64,000 bases of DNA from Aradus depressus (lineage: Eukaryota > Arthropoda > Insecta > Hemiptera > Aradidae): contig OY759221.1 in the NCBI GenBank assembly GCA_963662175.1, positions 34,408,045 to 34,472,044 of the forward strand, written 5' to 3'. Shown piece by piece: positions 1 through 11,177 of the stretch (the stretch's first letter is position 1; every line of letters starts with the position of its first letter). The notes under the pieces were generated by a model. It had not been told where the DNA came from, made no database searches, and saw nothing but the letters and a program-made list of their open reading frames with translations. The translations under genes and the position numbers were made by a program.

Positions 1-170
1 TATGATCTAAGTACACGTCAAATTTTAGCTTGGTTGAACCCTTATGAGTTATAAATCTGTGACGGACGGACACCATGAACCTTTCTGTAAGCCTTCCGTT
101 TTCACCGTTAGTAATGCAAAACCCTAAAAAAAGCTGTCGAATTTATCGTAAAATAACTTCGTTGTTGCCA
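1..170 (-). repeat. Dispersed repeat family F (reverse copy)
   Basis: The segment around 40-75, read on the minus strand, matches the segment around 12330-12365: a GTCCGTCCGTC stretch, TGTCACAG, then TTATAACTC. The two copies are inverted relative to each other. No coding capacity is visible, and the type of element is unknown. Confidence 0.5.
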
Positions 171-704
171 AAGAAGATTCAGTCTCAACATGAATTCTGA
201 TGTGAACAGGAGAAACACAGGGATCGAGCACAAACCTATATTATCAGTTAAATTAACCATATGGACACCCATGCACAACTCTGGAACTATAATTGTAAGC
301 TTTTTTTGACTGGATCCATACCAAAACTTTTATAAAGATTCGGTGTTACTTTGTTGAATAAATTTTTTGTTATAATAAGCCTTATACTGAATGTGATATC
401 TGTTATTATATTCGGCGCAAACGTTCATTCATTCACCTTGATGAAATTGTCGCTGAGTTATGTCTGTGGAGGTACACACTCCTTGTGACCTTGGCCCGCA
501 AGAGAACAATCAACTGGGTCTTATCTAACTGGTGGTGCAATAAACAAAATTTAACACAAACCTAAAGCAAATGACAATGACCTAATGACTTTTATCTCTA
601 ACCTAAATCCTTCCTACTCTACGAACTCAATTCTACTTTCCTGAGAAAGAGATGACATCTGAGTTGGAACTCAATTAAAAAAAAGTCAGTAATATACTTC
701 CAAG

Positions 705-1180
705 AACGAATTAATACATTAACTTTTCGCTCCCCCTCCAAATCCAGTCAATCGTTTGCTCTAATAATAAATTTTTGACGTATATAGGGTCTCCTAAATC
801 CTCATAGTAAATTCTATGTCGATAAATTCATTACATCGGCAGTTATTAGGGTTATTGAGTTAAGCCTCCTCCCCTGAGCCCCCCGTCCTTCAGCCGATTT
901 CCCTGAAATTTAGCAGGTATTGTCCTTCTGGGGTTTTGAGTTTAAATATAAAATTTCATGTTGATACATTCATTACATCGGGAGTTATTAGACTTTTTGT
1001 GTTAAGCCTCACCCTATTCTTCCTTCCCATAGCCTATTTTTTAAATTTTGCTTTTAAAACTACTACATGTACAATTTCATGACAATCCGAAAATCCGTTA
1101 ATGAGATGATTGAACTATTTTTATTCTCAACTTCCACTCACAGTCCCTCCTCCCGATAAGATTTGCTTAGCCCCCCCCCC
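705..1180 (-). repeat. Dispersed repeat family B
   Basis: Copy of a family found at least eight times in the window. The hallmark is an internal near-repeat of about 130-150 bp containing TTCATTACATCGG, AGTTATTAG and GTTAAGCC/GAGCCCCCT-type blocks. Its distal end carries the CGCTCCCCCTCCAAA block. It is non-coding, and the element class is not recognised. Confidence 0.6.
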
Positions 1181-2899
1181 TCTAAAGGATGCTACTAGGG
1201 GTGGGACGGTACAGCTGGAGCAGTGACGTGTCACCTAATCTCGGGCCGGAGCAGTTGCCACCTGCTCCATTGGTTTGAAATTACCGGTACAGTTTGGAGC
1301 AGAAGCAGTGGACCCAGGACCTTGGGAGGTAGGATTTTCTCAACGAACTCTGCTCCTGTTCCGCTGTACCGGTACTCGGATCGAGATCGCCGTCACTTTC
1401 CAGTTTCCCCTCCTGTTTTTTTAGGATTTATGACTGGACAATCCGAAACAAAATGCCACAGCGGAAAAAGCGCGCCGATTTCAAAATCCGCTCCTTTGAT
1501 TATTTTATTTTCCTTTAACTGAGTTTTATATTGAACATTGAAAATGCTATGACATAAAAATTCAATCCTCATGCGGTTATTCCTATATCAGTACCGGTAC
1601 CTGGTACTGCAGGTAGAAGGGAGGGCATAATATAAATTATTAGAATAATATCTAGAAATGAATGTGTTATTATTATAATTATGTAGCAATAACTATAGTT
1701 AAATTATAAGAGGTAGGTCAATAATTAGTAATATACACTCAGTTGTAATATAGAAATTTATTACAATGGAACAAAGAACATAAAATAAAATAACCAAATA
1801 AAATAAAATAAACATATAATTTTTTATTAAAGTTATGATTTAAAAATAACAGCATTCTTGCCTTCATTTGTGATAGTTGGGTTCTGTGACTATCACTGGA
1901 CCGGTTAATTGTCACTCCTCCAACGGCGTCACTGGAGCATTTGGACCTGTGACAGAATTTTCCCGGACCGGCACAACTCTAGATGCTACATTGCCACCAG
2001 AACAAATTAGATCGGATAAATCTTTTTCATGTAATTCTAAAATCTATTTTTTTATAAGTCTTTTAGTTTATATAAAAAATGAGAGGACCTAATTTGGAAA
2101 CATTTCTTTCAGATCATATTTACATTGATTCGCTTTGGTGTCAATCGAAGTCGATATCATTTTTCATTCGCGAGATATTGTGCCGGAAAAATTGACCACA
2201 CACGTACGTACATACACACACACATACATAGTTATTTCCAAAAATAGTGTAATAATATTGTAATGACCTTGAAACATAAAAATATGATGAAAATTTTGAT
2301 TTTCGGACCCATTACAATAACTTCCCTATTTGTTGGGAAGTTAATAAATGTATAGTATTTAAGACTAACTTTATTACAAATACAGGTCTATGGTTGCAAC
2401 ATTACGAATATGGTAATTAAATTACCTAAATAAAAAAAAAATATATATAGTGGATGTCTCTGACATAACCATATGTATAAATTTAGAATAAAAACATGAT
2501 TTTTTTTTTCTTTTTAATCACTATGTTTAACTTTTTTTTAAAATTTGTACATTAGCATTCAATTTCAATCTTTACTTAGATCATAAAAAAATATATACAC
2601 TTTTGATATGCAAATTAAAATAGAGTAATTTATTTAAAAATATAATAAGGCATCGATCGATGTTGATGTCTAGTGGACGTAGTTTTTAACCATGATAACT
2701 TTCCCATCTAACGAAAAGAATAATAAAATGCAAACAAATTAACATGAAATTCAGTGAAAATTTTTTAAAAATGAGTTCTTCAAATGGTAAAGTTCCTCCA
2801 TGTCCTAAGGTAATTGAAATAAATATGCTACGTGTTTTTCTCAATAAAGTGTCATTGAAAGGACAAAGAGAGTTTTTTCACCTTATATTTTTTGAAATA

Positions 2900-3129
2900 G
2901 GTTAGTTATTATGTCTCATGCCCATTTTATTCATCGAGGGTTGGGGTCATTAATGAGTACCTGACATCGTACAGGCTCGGGACCATTGCTTAACGTCCCC
3001 TCGGAAGGACGGCGTGCTTTAGTTTATTTTACCTCCCAGATAAAATAAACTAAGAGCTTCGGTCGGGTTTCGAACCCACTATCTTGAGCTCAGAAGGCAA
3101 GCACGCATACCACTGAGCTACCGGCGCCC
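2900..3129 (-). mobile_element. tRNA-derived SINE (SINE1), internally deleted
   Basis: The tRNA-like head is at the right end: read on the minus strand it gives a GGCGCCGGTAGCTCAGTGG box A and a GGGTTCGAAACCC-type box B. The tail on the left is GGTTAGTTATTATG. About 100 bp of the body is missing compared with the full copy at 43636-43978. Confidence 0.85.
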
Positions 3130-3265
3130 TCTCGGAGAGCTATATGTACGTGACAGCCTAGTTCTATGTTTCACTGTTTCAGAAGTGCTGCAGGATAACG
3201 GAAGAGTTACTATATGAGTTGACTAAAGTAGAACATGCATGGAATATTTAGGACTGCATGTAATT

Positions 3266-3575
3266 AGTTAGTTATTATGACTCATGGCCGGGCTACAACT
3301 CGAAGTCATATCGCCTACTACGAGAGCGCTCTTTCGTCAAGCTCGACTCTGCTAAATTTTCACTACTTTTTTTTATTCACCTAGAATAAGGATCTTTAAC
3401 TAGTAACTGACATCGTACAAGCTCGGGACCATAGCTTAAAGTCCCATCGAAAGAACGGCCTGCTCTAGGTTTCTAGATTTTTTCAACCCCCCAGATAAAA
3501 AACCTAAGGGTCTCGACCGAATTTCGAACCCGCGATATTGAGTTAGAATGCTACCTCTGAACTACCGACGCCTCT
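3266..3575 (-). mobile_element. tRNA-derived SINE (SINE1), near full length, diverged
   Basis: Same organisation as the other SINE1 copies, with the tail at left (GTTAGTTATTATGACTCATG) and a degraded tRNA-like head at right. Box A is badly mutated. Confidence 0.8.
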
Positions 3576-3640
3576 GTATATATGTGAATCACAATTGAAA
3601 TGTATCTAATTTAATTTTAATAATATTATTATTATATTAA

Positions 3641-3642
<2 letters not shown>

Positions 3643-3680
<38 letters not shown>
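3643..3680. repeat. (TA)n microsatellite
   Basis: Uninterrupted TA dinucleotides. Confidence 0.95.
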
Positions 3681-3687
<7 letters not shown>

Positions 3688-4618
3688 GGATCAATTATAT
3701 GCGTGTATATATGCAATTTTTGTACATTTCGAACTTGGAAGCTTCTTAGCGATTATAGAAGCAAAAGTGTGGGGAAGGAATTATACAAAAATATGTTTAT
3801 GCAATTGGTTTGCATGTTAAGATATTGTTTTGCTCAATGACATGTTCCGCATATTTATAACCATTAAAATCCAAGGGCACGATAAGGAAAGGCCATCACA
3901 AAACCTGGATAAATGATATATGTATATGTATCCTCCCCTCCAGCCTACAAAAAAAAAAGATGGTTTAACGTTTCCGGTTCCGGCCCCTCCCTCCGAAAAA
4001 AAAAGATTTCTGAATCTGAATGGAATCTGTGATATTGTTATGAAAAAAATAAATAAGCACAAAAGTATTTTTTACTTTTTGGATTGTGTTAAGAGATATT
4101 TAATTATTATATAATATATTATTACATCATCACTTCTCCCATTTATAGTTTTCCCTCTCAAATAATAATAGTTATTACAAAGGTTTCGAGAAGCACTCCC
4201 ATCATCAGTATCTATAATACTTGTGTTCTATTCCTTCTGTCAATCAGAATCTTGCTTTTATAGAACATATTTATTCTACATTTTACTACGATTACTTACA
4301 CATTTAAACACCAGTTGACTAGGTGTTCATTCACAGAAGGAATGTTAACATAAAGAATACATATGACGGGGTTAGAATGGTCCAAGTGACATTTTTGAAA
4401 ATTTTTCGTTAAGTGCATAATCGGGTACAAAAATGATAGTCCTGTTCAGGAAAAAAGTTGTACAAGAGAAATCCTAGCCAGTGCTGAGATCTAGTGGCAA
4501 ATCACTTATTCCATTTTGTTGACATGAACAAGTAGGTAACTTAAACATATCAATAGTGAATAAAACAAACTTATTTTTTGAAATACTGTCTATTCCACTA
4601 AAGATATTTATAAAAATA

Positions 4619-4656
4619 AAACTACCGGTTTCGGCTTCACACCATCGTCAGGTCTA
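4619..4656 (-). ncRNA. Hammerhead ribozyme-like motif (left arm of hairpin)
   Basis: On the minus strand: CTGACGA (4651-4645), a short stem-loop GGT..GCC, GAAA (4632-4629), then the self-complementary ACCGGT followed by A. A short stem I is possible between the flanks. There is one extra nucleotide between CTGACGA and stem II compared with the canonical core, so activity is uncertain. Confidence 0.5.
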
Positions 4657-4814
4657 GTTATGAACTAAGTCAGTTTGCAGAGTGCGACCCCTCCAATACA
4701 TCTCTGGTGAAAGGTGCCACTTCAATTAGGGAAATCAACGCTAATTGAAGTGGCACCTTTCACCAGAGAGGTCATTGGAGGGGTCGCACTCTGCAAACTG
4801 ACTTAGTTCATAAC

Positions 4815-4853
4815 TAGACCTGACGATGGTGTGAGGCCGAAACCGGTAGTTTT
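4815..4853 (+). ncRNA. Hammerhead ribozyme-like motif (right arm of hairpin)
   Basis: Mirror of the left-arm motif: CTGACGA at 4820-4826, GAAA at 4839-4842, ACCGGT palindrome, then the GTA cleavage triplet. AGAC upstream can pair with GTTT downstream as a minimal stem I. Confidence 0.5.
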
Positions 4854-5190
4854 ATTTTTATAAATATCTTTAGTGGAATAGACAGTATTTAAAAAAATAA
4901 GTTTGTTTTATTTATTTATTACAAATTCCACAATATGTTCGCGTTCCTCAACTTAGAAGATATCAATAGTGACCTTCAAATTAAGATTTTTATTCAATTT
5001 TATGGTTTGCTTACAGCAACTTTCACCATAAAAGCAGAAGACAAAATATTTCCCGTTTCAATAAATTATAGATTTTTTAAATCAGTTAAGAACTTAATGC
5101 GCACTTTCTTCAAAGTTTGAAAAATGTCACTTAGACCATTTTGATTCTAACCCCGTCATATATCTAACCCCGTCATATATCATAAAATAT

Positions 5191-5380
5191 AAAGAAAAAT
5201 GTATGTTTTTTTGAAATACTGTCCATTTCACAAAATATATATAAATATATGGGAATGCTTTTGGTATTGCTACCATCTTCAGCCACGACTTAACAAATAC
5301 TGTACGTGTTAAGTCTTAGCTGAAGAGACAGCAATACCGAAAGTACTCCTAAATATTTTTAAAATGTACATTTTCTTCAT
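5191..5380. mobile_element. Penelope-type inverted repeat with paired hammerhead-like motifs (decayed)
   Basis: Imperfect arms run from about 5191-5283 and 5310-5380. Each contains a decayed version of the hammerhead-like core of the large Penelope element: on the minus strand at 5250-5285, with CTGAAGA and a GGTA..TACC stem but AAAA in place of GAAA, and on the plus strand at 5317-5352, with CTGAAGA, GAAA and AGTACTC. The arm ends resemble those of 35661-38460. Confidence 0.6.
5317..5352 (+). ncRNA. Hammerhead ribozyme-like motif, degenerate
   Basis: CTGAAGA at 5320-5326, GAAA at 5339-5342, then the AGTACT palindrome and a C. Stem II has mutated on its 5' side, so it is probably inactive. 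Confidence 0.4.
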
Positions 5381-5949
5381 TTTTTATAATACATGTGTTT
5401 TATGGGTTGAGTATTCCTTCTATCAATCTGAATCTTCCCTTTATATATGATATTTATTGAGTCGACTTTTATATTTAAAACTTTTGACGAGGTATATTAA
5501 TATAGAAGTCGACTCAATGAATACTCGTGTGTTCTATAAAAGGAAGATACTGCTTGTGAAGGTACTGGTTAAGGAGGTAACTAAACCTGGGTAGACAAAA
5601 TTTAGGACTCTGAGGTAACAAGGAATGGATAAGAGCATTGGGTGCTTAGGTCCCTAGGTGTGTACACCAGTCCTAGCAAAATATATATACACATTAGCTA
5701 CGAGCCAACCTCCGGTCCACTGGAAAACGCCCCTTTGTAAGTTGCCTAAACCTGTTTTTGATAAATGTAGCACCCAATTTCTATTTAGAAAGTATAGTCA
5801 CGATTATTGTAATTTACTAGCCAGTAACCTGGGGGGGATTAGCAAACTACATTAGAATCCATTTTTATACAGACTACCGTTTTGACCAGTTCAATGTTCG
5901 ACTACGAGAAGTCCATTCCACTTCCTACTCTTATATCCTTAGTTTAAGG

Positions 5950-6450
5950 AATTACTGTAATCGTGCAAAAATCAGAGATCGCGTTTTGAATATGTTTTGA
6001 CCGTTTTCGCGATGATGTCAGGTTAGTTATTTTGACTCATGCCCAGGCATTAACTACGAGGTCATATCGCGTACTACGAACTCTACTATGGTAGTCCTAG
6101 ATTTTATTCATCTAGGATAGGGGTCTTTACGATTACCTGACATCGTACAGGCTCGTAACCATCGCTTAACGTCTCACATGAAGGACGGCGTGCTCAAGGA
6201 GTAAGAAAGCACGCTACATCTGAGTCTCTGATTGTAGTAAGGAAATGTACTTGAAATTTGAGACGTAAATGTCACATGTGCTAACTTAGATTTGGTTAGA
6301 TGCTGGATGAAATCAGACGGAAAATGAAACCATTTAGCTTTGGGGTCTAAAAACATTTTACAAAATACAGCTTATTTTTATGACCTATCAAATTCGCTTC
6401 AAAAAAAAATGTAGATAAAACTGAAAAAAATTTTTGAAGGCCGCCCGGTC
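5950..6450 (+). repeat. Dispersed repeat family A, interrupted by a SINE
   Basis: The copy starts near TGTAATCGTGCAAAAATCAG and continues after the SINE (6021-6225) with the GTCACATGTGCTAACTTAGA block, showing that the SINE inserted into an older family A copy. The family is non-coding and of unknown class. Confidence 0.65.
6021..6225 (-). mobile_element. tRNA-derived SINE (SINE1), truncated, nested in family A
   Basis: The tail GGTTAGTTATTTTGACTC lies at left and a truncated body at right. The tRNA-like head is largely gone. Confidence 0.75.
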
Positions 6451-6454
6451 TACA

Positions 6455-6940
6455 CTCCGAGATCGATTTTCGACGGAATTTAATGTTTCAAGGTCTGAAC
6501 ATGTTTTTACCATTTTCGTGATGATGTCTTTCTATGAATGTATATGTCTTTTTAACTTTGTGAGCGCTCTACTTCAGAAACAATTACTGTGAACTTGAAA
6601 TTCGGAATTAATATACCACGTGTTCTAACAAATTTGGTTTAACAAATTGAAATCAAACGAAAATTACCCTTTACTTCAGGGTCTTGGTATATAAGATACT
6701 GTTTATTTATAACCTAATGAAATATTTCTTCAAGAAACGTTGTAGAGAAAACTGAGTGAAAGATAAGACGAGATACGAGTCGAAAACCATCCCAAAATTA
6801 CATCTGAAAGCCTATTTGTTTAGACGTTTGTTTGATTTATGCGAAAACAGTTTGTGCTATCGAAAATTTGGTTCTTGCAAAAAATAGACCTTATTAAATT
6901 TCATTTATCAAAATGCCCTCAGATTTGAGATAGTATAAAA
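6455..6940 (+). repeat. Dispersed repeat family A
   Basis: Second copy directly abutting the first. It retains the CATTTTCGTGATGATGTC block, the GTGAGCGCTCTA block and a 3' CCTCAGATTTGAGATAG-type end. Confidence 0.6.
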
Positions 6941-6954
6941 TATGTTTTTATTAT

Positions 6955-7227
6955 TCGTTATTATGGTCCAAGCCCGGGCTTTAACTCTACTATGGGAGTG
7001 CTAAATTTTGCCTACCCTAATTTTTATTCACCTAGGGAAGGGGTCTAAAACGACTATCTGACATCGTACAGGCTCGGGACCGTCGCATAACGTCTCATCC
7101 GAAGGACGGTGTTCTCAAGGTTATTTTACCTCCCAGATAAAAAACTTAAGCGCCTCAGCCGGATTTCAAACCCGCGATCTTGAGCTCAGTAAGCAAGCAC
7201 GCATACCACTCAGCTACCGGCGCCTTC
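6955..7227 (-). mobile_element. tRNA-derived SINE (SINE1)
   Basis: The head is at right (box A/B recognisable on the minus strand) and the body and tail at left, with a gap around the middle of the body. Confidence 0.8.
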
Positions 7228-7250
7228 AGTTTATTTTATTAAAAAGGAAA

Positions 7251-7411
7251 GTGGCCAGGACTTCCTTTTACCAACTACTTTTGTACTCTCCCTCCCCCTT
7301 CCTCCTCTTAAATTAATTTTTTACTGGCATTAAATATATTTGAAAGAGAGGAGGGGGAGGAAGAATGGTCTGTAAAAATGTGGTTGGTATAAGAAAGCCC
7401 TGTTAACGGCT
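7251..7411. mobile_element. MITE family C
   Basis: The terminal inverted sequences resemble AGGACTTTCTTATACCAACC and its complement, enclosing purine/pyrimidine-rich GGGGGAGG stretches. Related copies lie at 11608-11844, 40630-40858 and 57300-57515. No ORF. Confidence 0.6.
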
Positions 7412-7419
7412 GTTAGGTT

Positions 7420-7632
7420 TTTTATGTAGGAGGTGAAAAGTTGAGAATTCCGGATGGGACATTAAGCGATGGTCCAGAGTCTGTGGGATGTCAACTATAG
7501 ACCCCTACCTCAAGTAACTAAACCTAGGTAGGCAACATTTAGGACTCCTACAGTGGAGTCGGGCTCATGAAACAGTACTCAGTTAGTAGGCGATTTGACC
7601 TCGTAGTTAAACACTGGACATGTGTCTCATTA
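7420..7632 (+). mobile_element. tRNA-derived SINE (SINE1), 3' body only
   Basis: Lacks the tRNA-like head. It keeps GATGGGACATTAAGCGATGG and CACAGTGGAGTCGGGCTCATG-type body blocks. Confidence 0.7.
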
Positions 7633-8124
7633 ATTAACTGTTATTTATTACTTACTTAAATTTCTTCGAAAATTTGATAAAATTGCAACCAATTATTCAA
7701 AAGGATAACTAAATTTATGATCCTTCCTTTCATTGCACATTCTACATTAAACCTTATATAATTTCCTTTTTTTGTATTTTCCAGAAAGTTTCTCCAAGAC
7801 AATATATCTGTATATTTCTGTTCACTCTGGTTTCTCTGCAGGTTGGGTTCTATTCAGGTAGAGTGATATCGAACCTCATCAATTTTTACATTGATATTGT
7901 CAATGATGAGGGTGATGATGACGATTTTTAAGACCAACAATATCCATTTAAACAATAGTTCGATTTTAATAAATGCATTGTTTGTTTTAATTTATTTTTT
8001 ATTGTATGCTTAACTCCCTGCTAAAGCAATTTTAAATTACTTTATGAATAAGCTTTACAATGAGGCTTCTACAGAAAGGCGTCTGTCGCACAAAAGAAGA
8101 CATTTCTTACAACTTTTGTATAAG

Positions 8125-8390
8125 TATTGTAATCGTGCGAAAATCTGAAATTGAGTTTTTAACGGAATTACACGTTTCGAAGTGCCCTGAATACGTTTTG
8201 ATTATTCTCGCTATGATGTGGATTGAAACTTTGTGAGCGCTCCAACTCAGAAACGATTGTAGCTATGAACTTGAAAATTGACATAAAGATGTCACATGTA
8301 CTAACTTAGATCTGTTTAGGTTTTGACCAAAATCGGACAAAAGTTAGGACCCCTTAACTTTGGGACCTATGAAAATAATGAATGAAAAGA
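8125..8390 (+). repeat. Dispersed repeat family A, 5' part (split by later insertions)
   Basis: The family A sequence runs to GGGACCTATGAAAA, then resumes at about 9200-9240 and again at 10160-10350. The intervening DNA (SINE1 at 8514-8862, MITE at 9240-9666 and other AT-rich insert) is therefore younger. Confidence 0.55.
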
Positions 8391-8513
8391 AATTTTATTA
8401 TTCTGGGACCGAGGTCCCCTAAGAATAAATACATACAGAATAAAGAGAATGAAATAAATAAATTAGTGCTACATTGGAGAAAACTATAAATTAATAATAT
8501 ATAAATATACACG

Positions 8514-8862
8514 AGGGCGCCGGTAGCTCAGTGGTATGCGTGCTTGACTTCTGAGCTCAAGGTTGTGGGATCGTAGCCCGACCGAGGCCCTTAGTTTATT
8601 TTATCTAGGAGGTAAAATAAACTTAAGCACGCCGTCCTTCGGATGGGACGTTAAGCGATGGTCCCGAGCCTGTACGATGTCAGGTACTCGTTAAAGACCC
8701 CTGCCCTAGGTGAATAATAATTTAGGGTAGGCAAAATTTAGGACTCCCACAGTAGAGTCGGGCTCATGTCCACCAGAGTGACGAAAGAGCGTTCTGGTAG
8801 TAGGCGATATGACCTCGTAGTTAAAGCCCGGGCATGAGTCATAAAACCTAATAACCTAACCT
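8514..8862 (+). mobile_element. tRNA-derived SINE (SINE1), full length
   Basis: Full element with the head at left: GGGCGCCGGTAGCTCAGTGG (box A) and a box B mutated to GGATCGTAGCCCG. The body ends in CATGAGTCATAAAACC and a short AACCTAACCT tail. This tail reads as TTAGG-type repeats on the other strand. Confidence 0.9.
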
Positions 8863-9239
8863 ATAAATATACAAAAGATTAAAACGGAATAACATAAAAT
8901 TAACAGCTTAATTATGAAGAAAAAAAACAAACTCTTTTATATAAATAAAAGAGAATATGTAAAGAAATTTAAAAAAATATATATAAACAAAATAAAAATT
9001 AAAAGATTAATAAAAACGACAGAACATAATACTGTGATGGTTGATTATCAAAAAGAGGGGAGGATGCCCAGACAAGGTTTGAGATAAAATTAATTTTAGA
9101 CAGTAGAAGCTAGAGAGAAAAGTGTGGGAAGAAGAAGAAAAATAAAAATACATAATAAAATAAGATAAAATAAAAATAAATAAATGCTTGATGAACGACC
9201 TAAGTACATTTTACAATACACAGCTTATATTCATGACGT

Positions 9240-9666
9240 ATAGACCGGTATTCTGCCTTCCTAAGCAAGAAGGCCTTAACTCCAAAAAATTCAATTTTTG
9301 TTTTTTTTTCATAATCTTATAGTTCTTAACATTGCGCGTCTAATGATGTAATTGAAAATGTTCGGAAAATTCTGGAAATATTATTAATTTTCATTTGAAA
9401 AAAGGACTTATGTTCAAAAAGGGTTATTCACCTAAGCAAAAAGGACTCAACTCCACCTAATTTGGAGATGAGTCCTTTTTGCCTTGTACTAGGTCAATTA
9501 TTCTTTACAAAAAAGGACTCAACTCCGCCTTGCATTACCCAGCTTTACCCAAAATATTTTTGCAAAAACGCAACCGCTAGAGACATTCTTAGTTTTCTTC
9601 ATTTTCCCGAAAGTTCATGAAACTGGAGATGAGTTCTTCTTGCTTAGGACGGCAGTATTATCGACC
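9240..9666. mobile_element. MITE-like element with about 40-bp terminal inverted repeats
   Basis: The left end contains CTAAGCAAGAAGG and the right end CTTCTTGCTTAGGACGGCAG, inverted to each other over about 40 bp. The interior repeats an AAGGACTCAACTCC motif several times in both orientations. It sits inside the split family A copy. Confidence 0.6.
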
Positions 9667-10408
9667 AGGCTACGATTCAATGGAGGAACACTCCAAAATA
9701 TTGGTAAACAGATTAGGGTAAAAATAATAAGATTGATGAAGTTTGAAAAATATAAAATAATATAATAAACCTTGTGAGATGTAATTGGTCAACTGAAAAT
9801 AATAAACAGAAGATAACAAAACATAAACTAAATAAAAATAAAAATTAACTTAATATCTTGGGTAAAATAGTTCTTATCGGATATGATGGGATGTCGGCTA
9901 TGTGGTGAGATGATGGTTGGTCGGTGATCAGATGCACCGTCTGGTGATAAGACGGTGTGGTGATGGCCGAGCTGAGCAAGTAGATAAGCACGATGGCTCC
10001 AAGTAGGCTACTGACCGGCTTAGCTAGAGCCTACATTTGTAAATATTATGATAAGTAGCCTTAGTAGGGAGGAGTCTGTAAACATTCCGACTTCCATCCA
10101 TAAATAACAAATACTAGAATTAAATTGTTTAAATTTCAAAATAATGCAGAAACACATGACTCTTCAAATAAAAGTTTTAAAGAAAACTGAAATAGTGTTT
10201 TTGCAGTTCACCCGGTGTTTGTGAGATAAATGCCGAAAACCGCCCTAAAATGTTTTGAGACCTATTTTTTTTAGATATTGCTTGTATTCACGCTAAAACT
10301 GATAGTTACCGAAAATATTTTTCCTAGTTAAATTTCAAAATAATTTAAAAAATAGCCTCAAAGAATGGAAAATAAATTTCAGGAGGAAATATTTCAAAGT
10401 ATTGTTTA

Positions 10409-10481
10409 AATTGGTAATGCATAGCAACGAATTTTAAAATATAATATATTTTAAAATGCGTTGCTATGCATTACCAATTTA
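10409..10481. repeat. Perfect short hairpin
   Basis: AAATTGGTAATGCATAGCAA at the left is mirrored by TTGCTATGCATTACCAATTT at the right, separated by a palindromic AT-rich centre. It abuts a SINE1 fragment. Confidence 0.8.
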
Positions 10482-10746
10482 CCATATCGCCTACTACCAG
10501 AGCGCTCTTTCGTCACTCTGGTGGACATGAGCCCGACTCTACTGTGGGAGTCGTAAATTTTTATTCATCGAGGGTAGGGGTCATTAACGAGTACCTGACA
10601 TCGTACAGACTCGGGCTATCGCTTAACGTCCCTTCGACGGCGGCGTGCTTAAGTTTATTTTATCTCCCAGGGCCTCGGCCTGGTTTCGAACCCACGTTCT
10701 TGAGCTCAGAAGACAAGCACGCATACCACTGAGCTACCGGCGCCCT
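10482..10746 (-). mobile_element. tRNA-derived SINE (SINE1), tail-truncated
   Basis: The head at right ends in the GGCGCC box. The body is complete except for the 3' tail, which is replaced by the hairpin at 10409-10481. Confidence 0.85.
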
Positions 10747-10828
10747 CTATATATATATATATATTTTTTTTTTTTGAAATTCGTTACTGTGTGTGACCAA
10801 TTTAAACATTACTTATATTAAGATACTT

Positions 10829-11027
10829 TTTTTTTTCTTTGGCCTTATGTACAATGCATATTAGCCGTGACTCTTATAATGGTGTTACCTAATTATTTAC
10901 GACATCCATGGCCCAGGAAGGGAGTTTCTATCTACGAAATAAAACTCACTCCCGGACGGGATTCGTACCCGCAAACCAAAGTGAGACCATACGACCTCTA
11001 GGCCGCACAGCCACCATGGCTCCCATT
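10829..11027 (-). mobile_element. Second tRNA-derived SINE family (SINE2)
   Basis: On the minus strand the element begins GGAGCCATGGTGGCTGTGCG, with an A-box-like segment, a GTACGAATCCCGTCC B-box-like segment, TTTTATTTCGTAGATAGAAA and a terminal poly(A). It matches the copy at 29683-29888 throughout. Confidence 0.8.
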
Positions 11028-11059
11028 TATATACTTACTCAATATATACTTATATATAT

Positions 11060-11145
11060 TGAAACAAGGAGACCAGCTGATGCCAACGCCCACTAATGCC
11101 AGTCTGAAATGAATTTTGTAGGGGTGGGGGGGTGTGATCTTAAAA
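11060..11145. mobile_element. MITE family C, partial
   Basis: Shares GAAACAAGGAGACCAGCTGA and the following block with 11720-11800, so it is a truncated family C copy. Confidence 0.5.
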
Positions 11146-11177
11146 AAAAAAGCTATATTATATATATATATATATAG

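Larger units (their letters stand above)
4548..4971. mobile_element. Penelope-type inverted-repeat hairpin with 13-bp target duplication
   Basis: The arms 4559-4735 and 4736-4912 are almost perfect reverse complements. The whole is flanked by the 13-bp direct repeat ATATCAATAGTGA at 4548-4560 and 4959-4971. Between the right arm and its direct repeat lies about 46 bp of extra, unpaired sequence. Both arms carry a hammerhead-like core (listed separately). No coding sequence remains. The one-sided extension plus target duplication matches the large Penelope element at 35619-38460. Confidence 0.7.
4362..5161. mobile_element. TIR DNA transposon remnant hosting a nested Penelope-type hairpin
   Basis: About 60 bp at the left (starting TATGACGGGGTTAGAATGG) recurs inverted at the right (ending TTCTAACCCCGTCATA). 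The ends look like a mariner-type element with a TA target site, but the superfamily is uncertain. The interior (4935-5118) has a 61-codon ORF of unknown identity that may be a coding remnant. A second copy of the right tip follows at 5161-5180. The hairpin at 4561-4958 was inserted later, because removing it with one of its flanking repeats restores a continuous element. Confidence 0.65.

Noticed and set aside
1223..1522. 99-codon ORF in a GC-richer patch
   Set aside because: No domain, no codon pattern, no splice support; internal CCGGTAC repeats suggest repeat DNA.
5620..5760. Shared repeat with 44700-44900 (GGTGCTTAGGTCCCTAG)
   Set aside because: Only about 17 bp match convincingly; too short to define a family.
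8514..8590. A tRNA gene at the head of SINE1 (and at 29683 for SINE2)
   Set aside because: Boxes A and B are present but the acceptor stem does not close and the sequence continues into a conserved non-tRNA body shared by many copies, so these are SINE heads.
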